From Vulcanimicrobium alpinum (GTDB taxonomy: Bacteria; Vulcanimicrobiota; Vulcanimicrobiia; Vulcanimicrobiales; Vulcanimicrobiaceae): 64,000 nt of DNA. Both the position numbers and the translations under genes were made by a program. A model generated the notes under the pieces. That model was given only the letters and a program-made list of their open reading frames with translations. It was not told where the DNA came from and made no database searches. Positions within the stretch are counted from its first letter, which is position 1, and each line of letters starts with the position of its first letter. This document shows positions 23,270-31,661 of this stretch, piece by piece. Location of the stretch: the NCBI RefSeq assembly GCF_027923555.1, contig NZ_AP025523.1, positions 1,426,001 to 1,490,000 of the forward strand, in the 5' to 3' direction.

Positions 23270-23301
23270 CCGCCGTCTTCGTTGAGTAGACCGGCGGCGA
23301 T

Positions 23302-24237
23302 ATGACGACGACCGTCTCCGCCGACAGCGCGAAGCAGGCCCTGCTCGCGCACCTCATCGACGACGCGAGCATGTTCCCGCCGTCGGAGCTCCCGATCGGA
23401 GCCGCGGTGCGCGCGCACCTGCGTCATCGCGAGAGCGCCTACGCCTGGATCGGCGGCAATCTCGTCGTGCCGGCGTCGCGGCTCGACGCGTTCGTCGCGG
23501 CCATGCAGCCCGGCGAGACCGTGCGGCTGAGTGTCACCCTCGACGCCGCCCAGCGCGCGAAGGGAGACACGGTGCGCGCGGATCTGGATCGTATCGCGCG
23601 CTCCGGCGTCGACGTCGGAAGCGTCGCCGCGCTGGAGATCCGCTTCCGAGGCGCGCTCGAAGCGGAAGCGCTGAGCGGCGCGGCCGCGGCCGTCGCCGCT
23701 GCCTTTCCGCTCCAGCCCGCAACGCTCTACGTCGAGCTGCCGTATGTCGGGGGCTGGGCGGTGCCGCCGGACGCAGCGCTCGCCGTCCTCGCGGGCCTGC
23801 GTTCGAATTCGCCCGGCTCGGTGACGGTCGCCGCCAAAGTGCGATGCGGCGGCAGCCCCGAAACGACGCCCTCCGTCGACGACCTCGCCGCGTTCGTCGT
23901 CGCGGCCCAGGCGCAAGGCGTGCCGTGGAAGGCGACGGCCGGTCTGCACCATCCGGTGCGCGGCGCCCACGGCGGCACGACGATGCACGGCTTTCTCAAC
24001 CTGTTCATCGCGGGCGTCGCGCATCATGCCGGCTTCCTCGATGCCGCGCGCGTCGCCGACGCGATCGGCGAAGAAGATCCGCGCGGGTTTCTCGTCGACC
24101 CGATGCATGTCGGCTGGCGCGACGTCCGCGTCGATGCCGAGGCGGTCGCCGCCGCGCGCGCGCACTGCACCGCGTTTGGCAGCTGCAGTTTCGACGAACC
24201 CGTGAACGGTCTGCGAGAACTCGGCCTGCTGTTGTGA
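23302..24237 (+). CDS. Conserved protein coupled to fumarylacetoacetase, function unknown
   Basis: A 311-residue Ala-rich soluble protein. Conserved-looking blocks are LLAHLIDDASMFPPSELPIG at the N-terminus, PWKATAGLHHPVRGAHGG near residue 215 and FGSCSFDEPVNGLRELGLL at the C-terminus. The HH and D/E clusters could bind a metal or act catalytically, and the alternating alpha/beta pattern suggests a barrel, but I recognise no characterised family. GTGA overlap with fahA implies a joint role in aromatic amino-acid breakdown; that is context only. Confidence 0.7.
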   Translation: MTTTVSADSAKQALLAHLIDDASMFPPSELPIGAAVRAHLRHRESAYAWIGGNLVVPASRLDAFVAAMQPGETVRLSVTLDAAQRAKGDTVRADLDRIARSGVDVGSVAALEIRFRGALEAEALSGAAAAVAAAFPLQPATLYVELPYVGGWAVPPDAALAVLAGLRSNSPGSVTVAAKVRCGGSPETTPSVDDLAAFVVAAQAQGVPWKATAGLHHPVRGAHGGTTMHGFLNLFIAGVAHHAGFLDAARVADAIGEEDPRGFLVDPMHVGWRDVRVDAEAVAAARAHCTAFGSCSFDEPVNGLRELGLLL

Positions 24238-25454
24238 TCGATCCGCGCGACTTCGGAATCGACAACCTGCCGCTGGGAATCGTCGCCGACGACGCAGGCC
24301 GCGCGCGGCCCGCCGTCGCCTATCGCGACCTCGTCGTCGACCTCGATGCGCTCGTGCACGCGCGCGCGATCGACGAACAGTCGCTCGCCGATGCATCCTC
24401 GCTCAACGCGTTTCTCGGCCGCGGACCGGCCGCGTGGACCGCGCTGCGCGCTCGCTTGCAGCACCTGCTCGGCGAACGCGCATCCGCTGAGGAACGTCGC
24501 GCCGTCGCCGCCGCTTCGCATCCGCACGGCGCGCTGCACGCTCGCATGCCCGTGCAGGTCGGCGACTATGTCGACTTCTACTCGTCGCTCGAACACGCGA
24601 CGAGCCTCGGCCGCATCCTGCGCCCCGGCGGCGAACCGCTGCCTCCGAATTATCGCCACATCCCGATCGGGTACCACGGGCGCTCCGGCACCGTCGTCAT
24701 CAGCGAGACCCCGATCCGGCGGCCCGCCGGGCAGACGAAAGCGGGCGATGCCGCGGCGCCGGAGTTCGGTCCGTCGCAGATGCTCGACGTCGAACTCGAG
24801 ATGGGCTGGATCGCCGGCCCGGGCAACGCGCTCGGCGCGCCGATCCCCGCGGATGCCGTACGCGAGCATGTCTACGGCTACGTCCTGCTCAACGATTGGA
24901 GCGCACGCGACATCCAAGGCTGGGAGTATCAGCCGCTCGGACCGTTTCTCTCGAAATCGTTCGCGACGTCGATCTCGCCGTGGATCGTTTCGCTCGAAGC
25001 GCTCGAACCGTTCCGCGTCGCGGAGCCGCCGCGCGAGCCGGAGCCGCTCCGTTATCTGCGCGCGTCGCAGCCGTTCGCCTACGACGTGGAACTCGATCTG
25101 CTGCTGCTGACACGAGCGATGGCGGAGCGTGGCGATCCGCCGTTCCACGTGTCGCGGACAAATCTGCGCGGGATGTACTGGACGGTCGCGCAGCAGCTCG
25201 CACACGTTACCGCCAACGGTGCGACGATCCGTCCCGGCGATCTGTTCGGTACCGGCACGATCTCCGGTTTCGAGCCCGGAACGCAGGGGTCGCTGATTGA
25301 GCGCACGTGGCGCGGTCGCGATCCGCTCGCACTGCCGGGGGGCGAGACGCGCGCGTTTTTGGAGAACGGCGACACCGCGATCGTTCGCGGGCGCGCGGTG
25401 CGCGGTGACCTGCGCATCGGCTTCGGCGAGGTCGTCGGCACGATCGTCGCGTGA
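24234..25454 (+). CDS. fahA: Fumarylacetoacetase
   Basis: A 406-residue FAH-family enzyme, the usual length, with the N-terminal SH3-like domain and a C-terminal beta-roll. Key segments are VGDYVDFYSSLEHA (metal Asp), IPIGYHGRSGTVVIS (substrate/catalytic), MLDVELEMGWIAG (metal Glu) and NDWSARDIQGWEY (metal Asp). It hydrolyses fumarylacetoacetate to fumarate and acetoacetate in tyrosine and homogentisate catabolism; no other gene of that pathway is in the window. GTG 24234 overlaps the previous stop. Confidence 0.93.
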   Translation: MIDPRDFGIDNLPLGIVADDAGRARPAVAYRDLVVDLDALVHARAIDEQSLADASSLNAFLGRGPAAWTALRARLQHLLGERASAEERRAVAAASHPHGALHARMPVQVGDYVDFYSSLEHATSLGRILRPGGEPLPPNYRHIPIGYHGRSGTVVISETPIRRPAGQTKAGDAAAPEFGPSQMLDVELEMGWIAGPGNALGAPIPADAVREHVYGYVLLNDWSARDIQGWEYQPLGPFLSKSFATSISPWIVSLEALEPFRVAEPPREPEPLRYLRASQPFAYDVELDLLLLTRAMAERGDPPFHVSRTNLRGMYWTVAQQLAHVTANGATIRPGDLFGTGTISGFEPGTQGSLIERTWRGRDPLALPGGETRAFLENGDTAIVRGRAVRGDLRIGFGEVVGTIVA

Positions 25455-26011
25455 GCGTTGCAACGCCGGACGGCGCGCGGTTTCCGTACAACTGGGGCGC
25501 GACCGCGCTCGAGGTGGCGGCGCGCTTTCCTTGCGATCGGTACGCGCCGGATCCCGACGTCGTGTTGTGGCGCGCCGTCGACGTCGCCGCGCCGCCCGCG
25601 ACGGTCTTTCGCTGGCTGCAGCAATTGCGGATTGCGCCCTACTCGTACGATCTGGTCGACAACTTCGCGCTGCGCAGCCCGCGCCGGCTCACGCCGCGCG
25701 CCGCGATTCTTGTGCCGGGGCAGCGCATCATGCACGTCTTCCGTCTCCTCGAGTTCGATCCGCCGCGCACGCTCACCATCGGTCCGGGCGCGGCGGCCGG
25801 CGTGAAGCTCTTCGGCGCGCTCCACGGGACCTACGTTGTGAGCGAAGCCGCCGGCGGTTCGCGGCTGGTCGTGAAGGTCTGCGCGAACGTCGGCTCGGCG
25901 TGGTATGCGCGCGCGTACCTGCGGGCGCTCCCGCTGCTCGATTTCGTCATGATGCGAAAGCAGCTGCTCACGCTGAAAGCCTGCGCCGAGCGCAGCACTC
26001 GCCGGGGCTAG
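25451..26011 (+). CDS. SRPBCC-like protein
   Basis: A 186-residue protein starting by GTGA overlap on fahA. LWRAVDVAAPPATVFRWLQQ is the usual opening of START/SRPBCC ligand-binding domains, and SRLVVKVCANVGSAWYARA fits the closing strand and helix. Such proteins bind hydrophobic ligands or act as cyclases/dehydratases; no specific role is evident. Its TAG stop interlocks with the convergent gene's TAG in the palindrome CTAG. Confidence 0.65.
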   Translation: MSVATPDGARFPYNWGATALEVAARFPCDRYAPDPDVVLWRAVDVAAPPATVFRWLQQLRIAPYSYDLVDNFALRSPRRLTPRAAILVPGQRIMHVFRLLEFDPPRTLTIGPGAAAGVKLFGALHGTYVVSEAAGGSRLVVKVCANVGSAWYARAYLRALPLLDFVMMRKQLLTLKACAERSTRRG

Positions 26012-29000
26012 CCGCGGCCCATCAGCACGGCCGTCGCGCGCGCGCCCCGGTCGGATTCGCGCGTCACGCTGAACGCGCGGGTGAGACACTCGACCAGAAA
26101 CAGACCGCGGCCGGACTCGGCGTCGTCGTTCGGCAGGCCGCTGCGCGACGCGAATCCGGGGCCGTCGTCGACGACGTGGAGGATCGGCGTCGACGGATCG
26201 TCCCATGTCAGTTCCACGTCGACGACGCCCGGTGCGTGTCGCACCGCGTTGCCGACCAGCTCGCCGAACACCAGCTGCGCCGCCGCCGTATCGATCTCGC
26301 GGCCGAAGTTCACCAGCGCTTCGACGAGCGCTTCGCGCACGTCGTAGGTGCGCCGCCGGTCGCGCGGATCGAACCGCCAGCGGATCGTCCACTCGCGCGC
26401 GGCCGGGACGTCGTCGGTGACGCGCACCGTCAGCACCGCGACGTCGTCGCGGATCGCGCCGTCGAGGACGCGCGAAACGATGAGCGCCGCGGGCGACGTC
26501 TCTTCCTTGATCGCCGCGTCGTGGAGCGCGGCGATCACGCGGCGCTCGCCTTCGGCGATGTCGCGAGTCGATTCGGTGAGCCCGTCGGTGAAGAAGACCG
26601 CGAGCGCGCCGGTGGGCAGCACGACGGTGATCGCTGGGGGCTGACTTTCGTCGCGCAGCCCCAGCGGGAGGCCGCGGCCCGGGAGGTTGCGGACCGTTCC
26701 GTCGGCGCCGCGGACGAACGGCGTCGGATGGCCCGCGGTCGCGTAGGTCATCGTGCGCGCGAGCGGGTCGATCACGCCGACCAGCGCCGTGACGATCGCC
26801 TCCGGATGCGTGCGGCGCAGCACCTGATCGGCGGCGTCGAGCAGGCGCACGGGATCGGTTTCGTAGGTCGCCAGCGTCTCGATCGCCTGACGCATCCGCC
26901 CCATGATCACCGCCGCTGTCAGCCCCCGTCCGGTGACGTCGCCGATGGAGACGACGACGCGGCCGTCGTCGAGCGCGATCGCGTCGTACCAGTCGCCGCC
27001 GATCTCGGCTTCGGTTGCGCCCGGCGAGTAGACCGCGTCGAACGCGAGCCCGTCGACCGCGGGGAGCACCGCTGGGAGGAGCGCCCGCTGCAGGGTGACG
27101 GCGACGCGATGCTCGCGTTCGTAGAGCCGCGCGTTTTCGATCGCCACCGCGGCGCGCGCGGCGAGCTCGTCGAGCAGGGAGGCGTCGAGATCGTCAAAGC
27201 GCTCGCGGCTGCGCAGCGTGATCGCGCCGATCACCTCGTTGCGGTGGAGCATCTGGGCCTGCAGCACCGGTGCATCCGGCGGGACCGGGACGTGGGTGCG
27301 TACGATCTCGGTACCGCCGGTGAGGCGGATCGTCGCCTCGTCAGCAACCTCCGAGAACAGCAGATCGGCGAAGTGCGTCAGCAGCGTTTCGACGTCGAAG
27401 GTCGCTCCGACGACGTCGCCGGCCCGCGCGATGATGTCGCGATTGTTCGCAAGGCGGCGGCTTGCGTCGATATCGGTCATCGAGCCGAGCCACTCGACCG
27501 TTTCGCCTGCAGGGCCGTCGCGGCGGGCCCGAGCGCGCACGAGGTGCCACCGGTAGGCCTCGTCGGACGCGCGGCGCAGGCGGCATTCGGTCTCGAAGTC
27601 GACGCCGGCGTCGCGTGCTTCGCGCCATTTCGTGAGCAGCGGCGCAAGATCCGAGCGGTGCACCACCGCGCACCAGCCGTAGCCCAGCGCTTCGTCGCGC
27701 GGCATCCCCGTCAGCGCAGTCCAGCGCTCGTTGACGTAGGTCATCATCCCGCGCACGTCCGCGGTCCAGATGATCTGCGGCGTCGCCTCGGCGAGCAGAC
27801 GGTATTGCGTCTCGATCGCCTTGCGATCGGTGATGTCCGTAAGCATCCCCAGCGCGCCGGCGAAGGCGCCGTGAGCATCGAGGATCGGGCTCGAAGCGAC
27901 GATCGCCCACACCGTGCGCCCGTTTTTGCCGCTCAGCCGATTTTCGAAGCGCTGCGTCTGTCCTGTGCGGAGTGCGTTGAACGCGTGCTCGGCGTCGCGC
28001 GACGCCTCGGTCTCCATGAACGCGTAGATCGACTGTCCGAACATCTCGTCGGCGTCGTAGCCGAGCATCTCGCACAGCCGACGGTTGACGTACGTCGTGC
28101 GTGCCTGCGCGTCGATGATCCACACGCCTTCCTGCGCGGTGTCGATGATCCCCCGATAGCGCGCCTCGCTCGAGGTAAGGTCGGCGTACAGCTTCGCGTT
28201 CGTCAGCGCGATCGCGGCGCGCCGCGCAACTTCCTGGACGTCGTCGAGATCGCTCTCGGTGAAGCGGCGTCCCGTCCCGGTCGCCGCGCCGAAGGTCAGC
28301 ACGCCGATCCGTTCGCCCGCCGCGATCATCGGCGCGTACACGACCGACGCGAGCGGCAGGGTGTGGGCGAACGCTGCGTGCTCGGGATTCCAGGCGGTCG
28401 CATCGACCCACGCGTCGTCGGTATGGTCGACGATGATCGGGCGTCCGCTCGCGAGCGCGATGTTGATCGGATGACCCTTGACCTCGGGCGGGGGCACGCG
28501 ACGCCGATAGCTCTCGGCATCGCCGCCGAGCCGACCGGCCTCGACTTCGACGCGCCGCAGCCTGCCGTCGCTGCCGATGACGTCGAGGAACGCGAAGTCC
28601 GCGAAGTCCTCGCACACCGCGCTGACGACGGTACGCGCCGTGCGCGCGAAGTCGAGCGAATCCGCAAAGGCGCTGCCGAGACGGGCTAGGATCGCGCGCC
28701 GCTGCGTCGCCCGATACTCGTCATCGACGTCGACGATGTTGCCGTACCACGCGCCGACCGATCCGTTCGCCCGAAACGTCGGGACGGCGTGCGCGACGAC
28801 CCAGCGCGCTTCGCCGCCGGCTACGCGGAACCGGAATTGCTCGCGGAACGGCTGCGCGTGCGCCATCGCGTGCAGCCACGCGCCGACGACGCGGTCGGCG
28901 TCGTCCGCTTCTACGGCGTTGGGCCACCGATCGTCGAGGATGCTCTCGCGCGGCAACCCGCTGAACGCGGTCCATGCCGGGTTCACGTAGCCGATCGTGC

Positions 29001-29103
29001 CATCGGGCCGAGCGACGAAGACGATCGTCGGAGCGGCGTCGAAGAGTTCGCGGAAGAGGACGTCGTCGAGCGTTCCCGGCGTCGCGGGTCCAGATGGTGT
29101 CAT
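26008..29103 (-). CDS. PAS/GAF sensor with PP2C (SpoIIE) phosphatase and anti-sigma-type kinase domains
   Basis: A 1031-residue cytosolic signalling protein. Approximate order: PAS (15-130), GAF (150-300), PAS (305-425), PAS (425-550), GAF (560-690), SpoIIE/PP2C phosphatase (700-890; AEIGGDWYDAIALDDGR, VSIGDVTGRGL), and a C-terminal HATPase_c of the RsbW type (905-1030; VFGELVGNAVRHAPG, VVDDGPGFASR, GRGLFLVECL). It therefore joins the phosphatase and kinase halves of a partner-switching system in one chain, predicted to set the phosphorylation of a STAS anti-sigma antagonist. No such antagonist or sigma factor is adjacent. Confidence 0.9.
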   Translation of the reverse strand: MTPSGPATPGTLDDVLFRELFDAAPTIVFVARPDGTIGYVNPAWTAFSGLPRESILDDRWPNAVEADDADRVVGAWLHAMAHAQPFREQFRFRVAGGEARWVVAHAVPTFRANGSVGAWYGNIVDVDDEYRATQRRAILARLGSAFADSLDFARTARTVVSAVCEDFADFAFLDVIGSDGRLRRVEVEAGRLGGDAESYRRRVPPPEVKGHPINIALASGRPIIVDHTDDAWVDATAWNPEHAAFAHTLPLASVVYAPMIAAGERIGVLTFGAATGTGRRFTESDLDDVQEVARRAAIALTNAKLYADLTSSEARYRGIIDTAQEGVWIIDAQARTTYVNRRLCEMLGYDADEMFGQSIYAFMETEASRDAEHAFNALRTGQTQRFENRLSGKNGRTVWAIVASSPILDAHGAFAGALGMLTDITDRKAIETQYRLLAEATPQIIWTADVRGMMTYVNERWTALTGMPRDEALGYGWCAVVHRSDLAPLLTKWREARDAGVDFETECRLRRASDEAYRWHLVRARARRDGPAGETVEWLGSMTDIDASRRLANNRDIIARAGDVVGATFDVETLLTHFADLLFSEVADEATIRLTGGTEIVRTHVPVPPDAPVLQAQMLHRNEVIGAITLRSRERFDDLDASLLDELAARAAVAIENARLYEREHRVAVTLQRALLPAVLPAVDGLAFDAVYSPGATEAEIGGDWYDAIALDDGRVVVSIGDVTGRGLTAAVIMGRMRQAIETLATYETDPVRLLDAADQVLRRTHPEAIVTALVGVIDPLARTMTYATAGHPTPFVRGADGTVRNLPGRGLPLGLRDESQPPAITVVLPTGALAVFFTDGLTESTRDIAEGERRVIAALHDAAIKEETSPAALIVSRVLDGAIRDDVAVLTVRVTDDVPAAREWTIRWRFDPRDRRRTYDVREALVEALVNFGREIDTAAAQLVFGELVGNAVRHAPGVVDVELTWDDPSTPILHVVDDGPGFASRSGLPNDDAESGRGLFLVECLTRAFSVTRESDRGARATAVLMGRG

Positions 29104-29169
29104 CGGGTCGCGCCCGAGGTTCCAGCCCCCCGCTCGCGGAGCCTCCGCAGCGTACGGCGGGGCGGCGGC

Positions 29170-29385
29170 TCAGCCGAGCGTTCTGACGCTTTTCTCCAAC
29201 AGCGTCCAGGCGTCGGCGCCGAACGCGGCCTTCGCGACGCGCGCCATCTTGTTGCTCTTCGCCTGCGCCTCGCTGCTAGGCGTGGCCGACTTCAAGGTTA
29301 ACGCCGCGGCGCGGGCCGGCGCGCAGACGAACGCGATCGACGCGAACGCCGCGGCCGAACCGCCGAGGAACTTAGATCGGATCAT
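29170..29385 (-). CDS. Small putative exported protein overlapping aceB
   Basis: A 71-residue protein with a good signal peptide (KFLGGSAAAFASIAFVCAPA, cleavage after ARA) and a short polar mature part rich in Ala, Ser and Lys (NKMARVAKAAFGADAWTLLE). Its ATG lies 14 bases inside the 3' end of aceB, so it may be cotranslated. No family is recognised; a chance ORF is possible. Confidence 0.4.
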   Translation of the reverse strand: MIRSKFLGGSAAAFASIAFVCAPARAAALTLKSATPSSEAQAKSNKMARVAKAAFGADAWTLLEKSVRTLG

Positions 29386-30916
29386 GAAATCCGTTCGTGA
29401 TCATCGCTTCGCTCTGGGCGCGGGCTTCGCGGAAGCGCTCGGTCTGCAGCGGATCCCGGGCCGCCGGCTCGCCGAGCAGCTTCGCAAGCTCTTCGTCGAA
29501 GAAGCGCGTCACCTCGGCAGCGCCGTGCATCCCGTGGCGGATGCGCTGCGCAATCATCAGGCGGTAGATGCGGTCGGTCGCGAGATCCTCCATGTAGCCG
29601 TCGAGCAGCGACGCGCCCAAGCCGTTGAGATAGCCGTGACGATAGCGGATCACCGTGCGGACCGCGGCGCGCGTCCCCGCTTCGGTTCGTTCGCCGACGC
29701 CGGCGATCGACGGCCGCAGATCCGGCGTGGCGTTCGCGCCGGGTTTGCGCGCGAAGCCCTGATTTGGGACGGGGAACTGCGCGACCGCGATCGCGTTTTG
29801 ATCCGGATGGCCGGTCCACGCGCCGTCGAATAGCGCGTCGGATTCGTTCTTCTTGTCCTTTTCGAGGACCGCGAGCGCGCGCGCGTTGAGTTCCGGGTTC
29901 GTGCGATCGGGGAAGAGCGCGGTCATCCCGCCGATTGCGAGCAGACCGTGCCGATGACACACCTCGGGGATGCGTTCGCGTAGATTCTGGAAGAACGCCA
30001 CGTCGTGCGGGATCGTATTGCGATCCGGCAGCACCCACCCCGGGTCGAGCAAGTTGTAGTGGATCAGCGAGGCCATGTAGTCCCATCGCCCGAGGTTGAG
30101 GCCGAGCAGATGCTCGCGCAGATTGTAGGCGAACTCTTCAATCTGATACGCGAACGGATGCGCTTCGACCAACGCCATCGCTTTGATCGCGTAGGGGTCG
30201 CCGAGTCCCTTGGCCTTCGCGACCGCCTGGAAGACGTCGCGCCACCACAGCGCCTCGTCGGCCGACTCCGTCTTCGGGATGTAGATCGCGAGCGGATGCG
30301 CGAGCCGGGTGAAGTCGAGCTTGTACGCGAGCAGCGCCAGGTCGAAGAGCGACGCCGAGGTCGGTTCGTCGTAGATCCCGGCCTGCGAGAGGTGCAGGCC
30401 GCGCACGCGCGTCCAGAGGACGGTCGACGACGGTGTGATCGGGACCGTCACCCCGCCGCGCTTCTGGTCGACGTACGTGAGCTCGCGGTAGTACATCGCG
30501 ATGACGTTGTCGATCCCGCGCAGGGTGTGATCGAAGGCGTTCGCCATCGAGTCCTCGAGGTCGACCATCACGCCCGGCGCGCCCGAATTGAGCATCTTCA
30601 CGCCGAGCTCGTGATCGTCGGCCGGACCGGTCATCTGATTGCGCTGATCCGCGACCCAGGCCGGCAGCGCGATCCGCCAGTCGCCCTGCGCCTCCGACGG
30701 CAGTAGGTACTCCGGACGCTGCCCGTTCTGCGAGGCCGCGAGCACCGCGTGCCGTTTCGCGAGCGCTGCTTGCTGGCGCGGCGTGAACGCCTCGTGGAGG
30801 GGGCGATAGAAGTCGGCGAATCCCGCCGGGAGGTCGCGTTCGATCGAGAAGCCCGCCGGCGCGGTGCTCATCGCCGGGATGTGCGCGGTTCCGACGGAAC
30901 CCGTCTGCGTCTGCAT
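29372..30916 (-). CDS. aceB: Malate synthase A
   Basis: A protein of about 514 residues condensing glyoxylate with acetyl-CoA to malate. The malate synthase signature GLNLGRWDYM is present, with VDLEDSMANAF for Mg/substrate binding and RVRGLHLSQ early. SLLDGYMEDLATDRIYRLMI marks the C-terminal domain. No isocitrate lyase is adjacent. The start is unclear: ATG 30952, 30916 and 30871 are all in frame and none has a good ribosome site; 30916 is a compromise and avoids tRNA-Arg, which begins at 30953 on the other strand. Confidence 0.92.
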   Translation of the reverse strand: MQTQTGSVGTAHIPAMSTAPAGFSIERDLPAGFADFYRPLHEAFTPRQQAALAKRHAVLAASQNGQRPEYLLPSEAQGDWRIALPAWVADQRNQMTGPADDHELGVKMLNSGAPGVMVDLEDSMANAFDHTLRGIDNVIAMYYRELTYVDQKRGGVTVPITPSSTVLWTRVRGLHLSQAGIYDEPTSASLFDLALLAYKLDFTRLAHPLAIYIPKTESADEALWWRDVFQAVAKAKGLGDPYAIKAMALVEAHPFAYQIEEFAYNLREHLLGLNLGRWDYMASLIHYNLLDPGWVLPDRNTIPHDVAFFQNLRERIPEVCHRHGLLAIGGMTALFPDRTNPELNARALAVLEKDKKNESDALFDGAWTGHPDQNAIAVAQFPVPNQGFARKPGANATPDLRPSIAGVGERTEAGTRAAVRTVIRYRHGYLNGLGASLLDGYMEDLATDRIYRLMIAQRIRHGMHGAAEVTRFFDEELAKLLGEPAARDPLQTERFREARAQSEAMITNGFHDPI

Positions 30917-30952
30917 GACCCGGACGTTCGCTACGGGAAGGTCTCCATTCAT

Positions 30953-31026
30953 GCGCCCGTAGCTCAACTGGATAGAGCAGAGCACTCCTAAGGCTAAGGT
31001 TGGCGGTTCAAGTCCGCCCGGGCGCG
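30953..31026 (+). tRNA. tRNA-Arg(CCU) with weak anticodon stem
   Basis: Acceptor GCGCCCG/CGGGCGC and T arm GGCGG-TTCAAGT-CCGCC pair perfectly, and the D arm GCTCAACTGGATAGAGC is normal. The loop CTCCTAA gives anticodon CCT. The anticodon stem GAGCA/GGCTA has only three pairs, with mismatches at 27-43 (G-A) and 31-39 (A-G). CCA is not encoded. It may be functional or damaged. Confidence 0.82.
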
Positions 31027-31054
31027 CGTTGCTTTCGGACTTGCGGAGAACGGC

Positions 31055-31591
31055 TTGACCCTCGGCATCCTGACCGCGGTGCCCCCGCTCGAGCGGCCCG
31101 ATCTGCTCGCGCCGCCGGTCGCGGCGGCGTTCGCGAACGGTGTCTCGTTCGCCGGCGCCGGCGTCGCGGAGATCGATCCGGCGCTCGCCGACACCACGGC
31201 GTTCTGCGAGCGCTACCGTGTGGGTCCCCAGGAATCGGCGAATTGCGTCGTCCTCGCGGCGCGCCGAGAAGGGCGATCCTGGTATGCTGCATGCGTCGTC
31301 TTCGCGACGACCCGCGCCGACGTGAACGGTCTGGCGAAGAAGGCGCTCGGCGCGAGCAAGATCTCGTTCGCCGCGATGGACGACGCCGTTGCCGCAACCG
31401 CGATGGAGTACGGCGGGATCACGCCGATCGGATTGCCTGCCGCATGGCCGCTCCTCGTCGACGCGGCGGTCGCGTCGACTCCGCTCGTCGTCGTCGGCAG
31501 CGGCGTGCGCCGCTCGAAACTGATCGTCCCGGGCGCGCTGCTCGCCGCACTCCCGAACGCGCGCGTGCTCGACGGGCTCGGAAGAATGTAA
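31055..31591 (+). CDS. YbaK/EbsC-family aminoacyl-tRNA deacylase-like protein
   Basis: A 178-residue protein. ESANCVVLAARREGRSWYAA, then LAKKALGASKISFAAMDDAV, then TAMEYGGITPIGLPA match the YbaK/ProX editing domain that hydrolyses mischarged tRNAs; the conserved Lys is in KKALGASKISF. TTG 31055 is used, with GGAG 7 bases upstream. It sits 28 bases after tRNA-Arg. The exact tRNA substrate cannot be told from sequence. Confidence 0.75.
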   Translation: MTLGILTAVPPLERPDLLAPPVAAAFANGVSFAGAGVAEIDPALADTTAFCERYRVGPQESANCVVLAARREGRSWYAACVVFATTRADVNGLAKKALGASKISFAAMDDAVAATAMEYGGITPIGLPAAWPLLVDAAVASTPLVVVGSGVRRSKLIVPGALLAALPNARVLDGLGRM

Positions 31592-31661
31592 CGATCGCGT
31601 TTGAAACGCGTCCAAGGGCCGCGGCGGCGCGTTTCGCGAACACGCAGGGAAGGAGCCCGGA

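Noticed and set aside
25297-28689. Plus-strand open frame of more than 1100 codons
   Set aside because: It is antisense to the PAS/GAF/PP2C gene, is rich in Arg/Asp/Val typical of GC-rich shadow frames, and has no domain.
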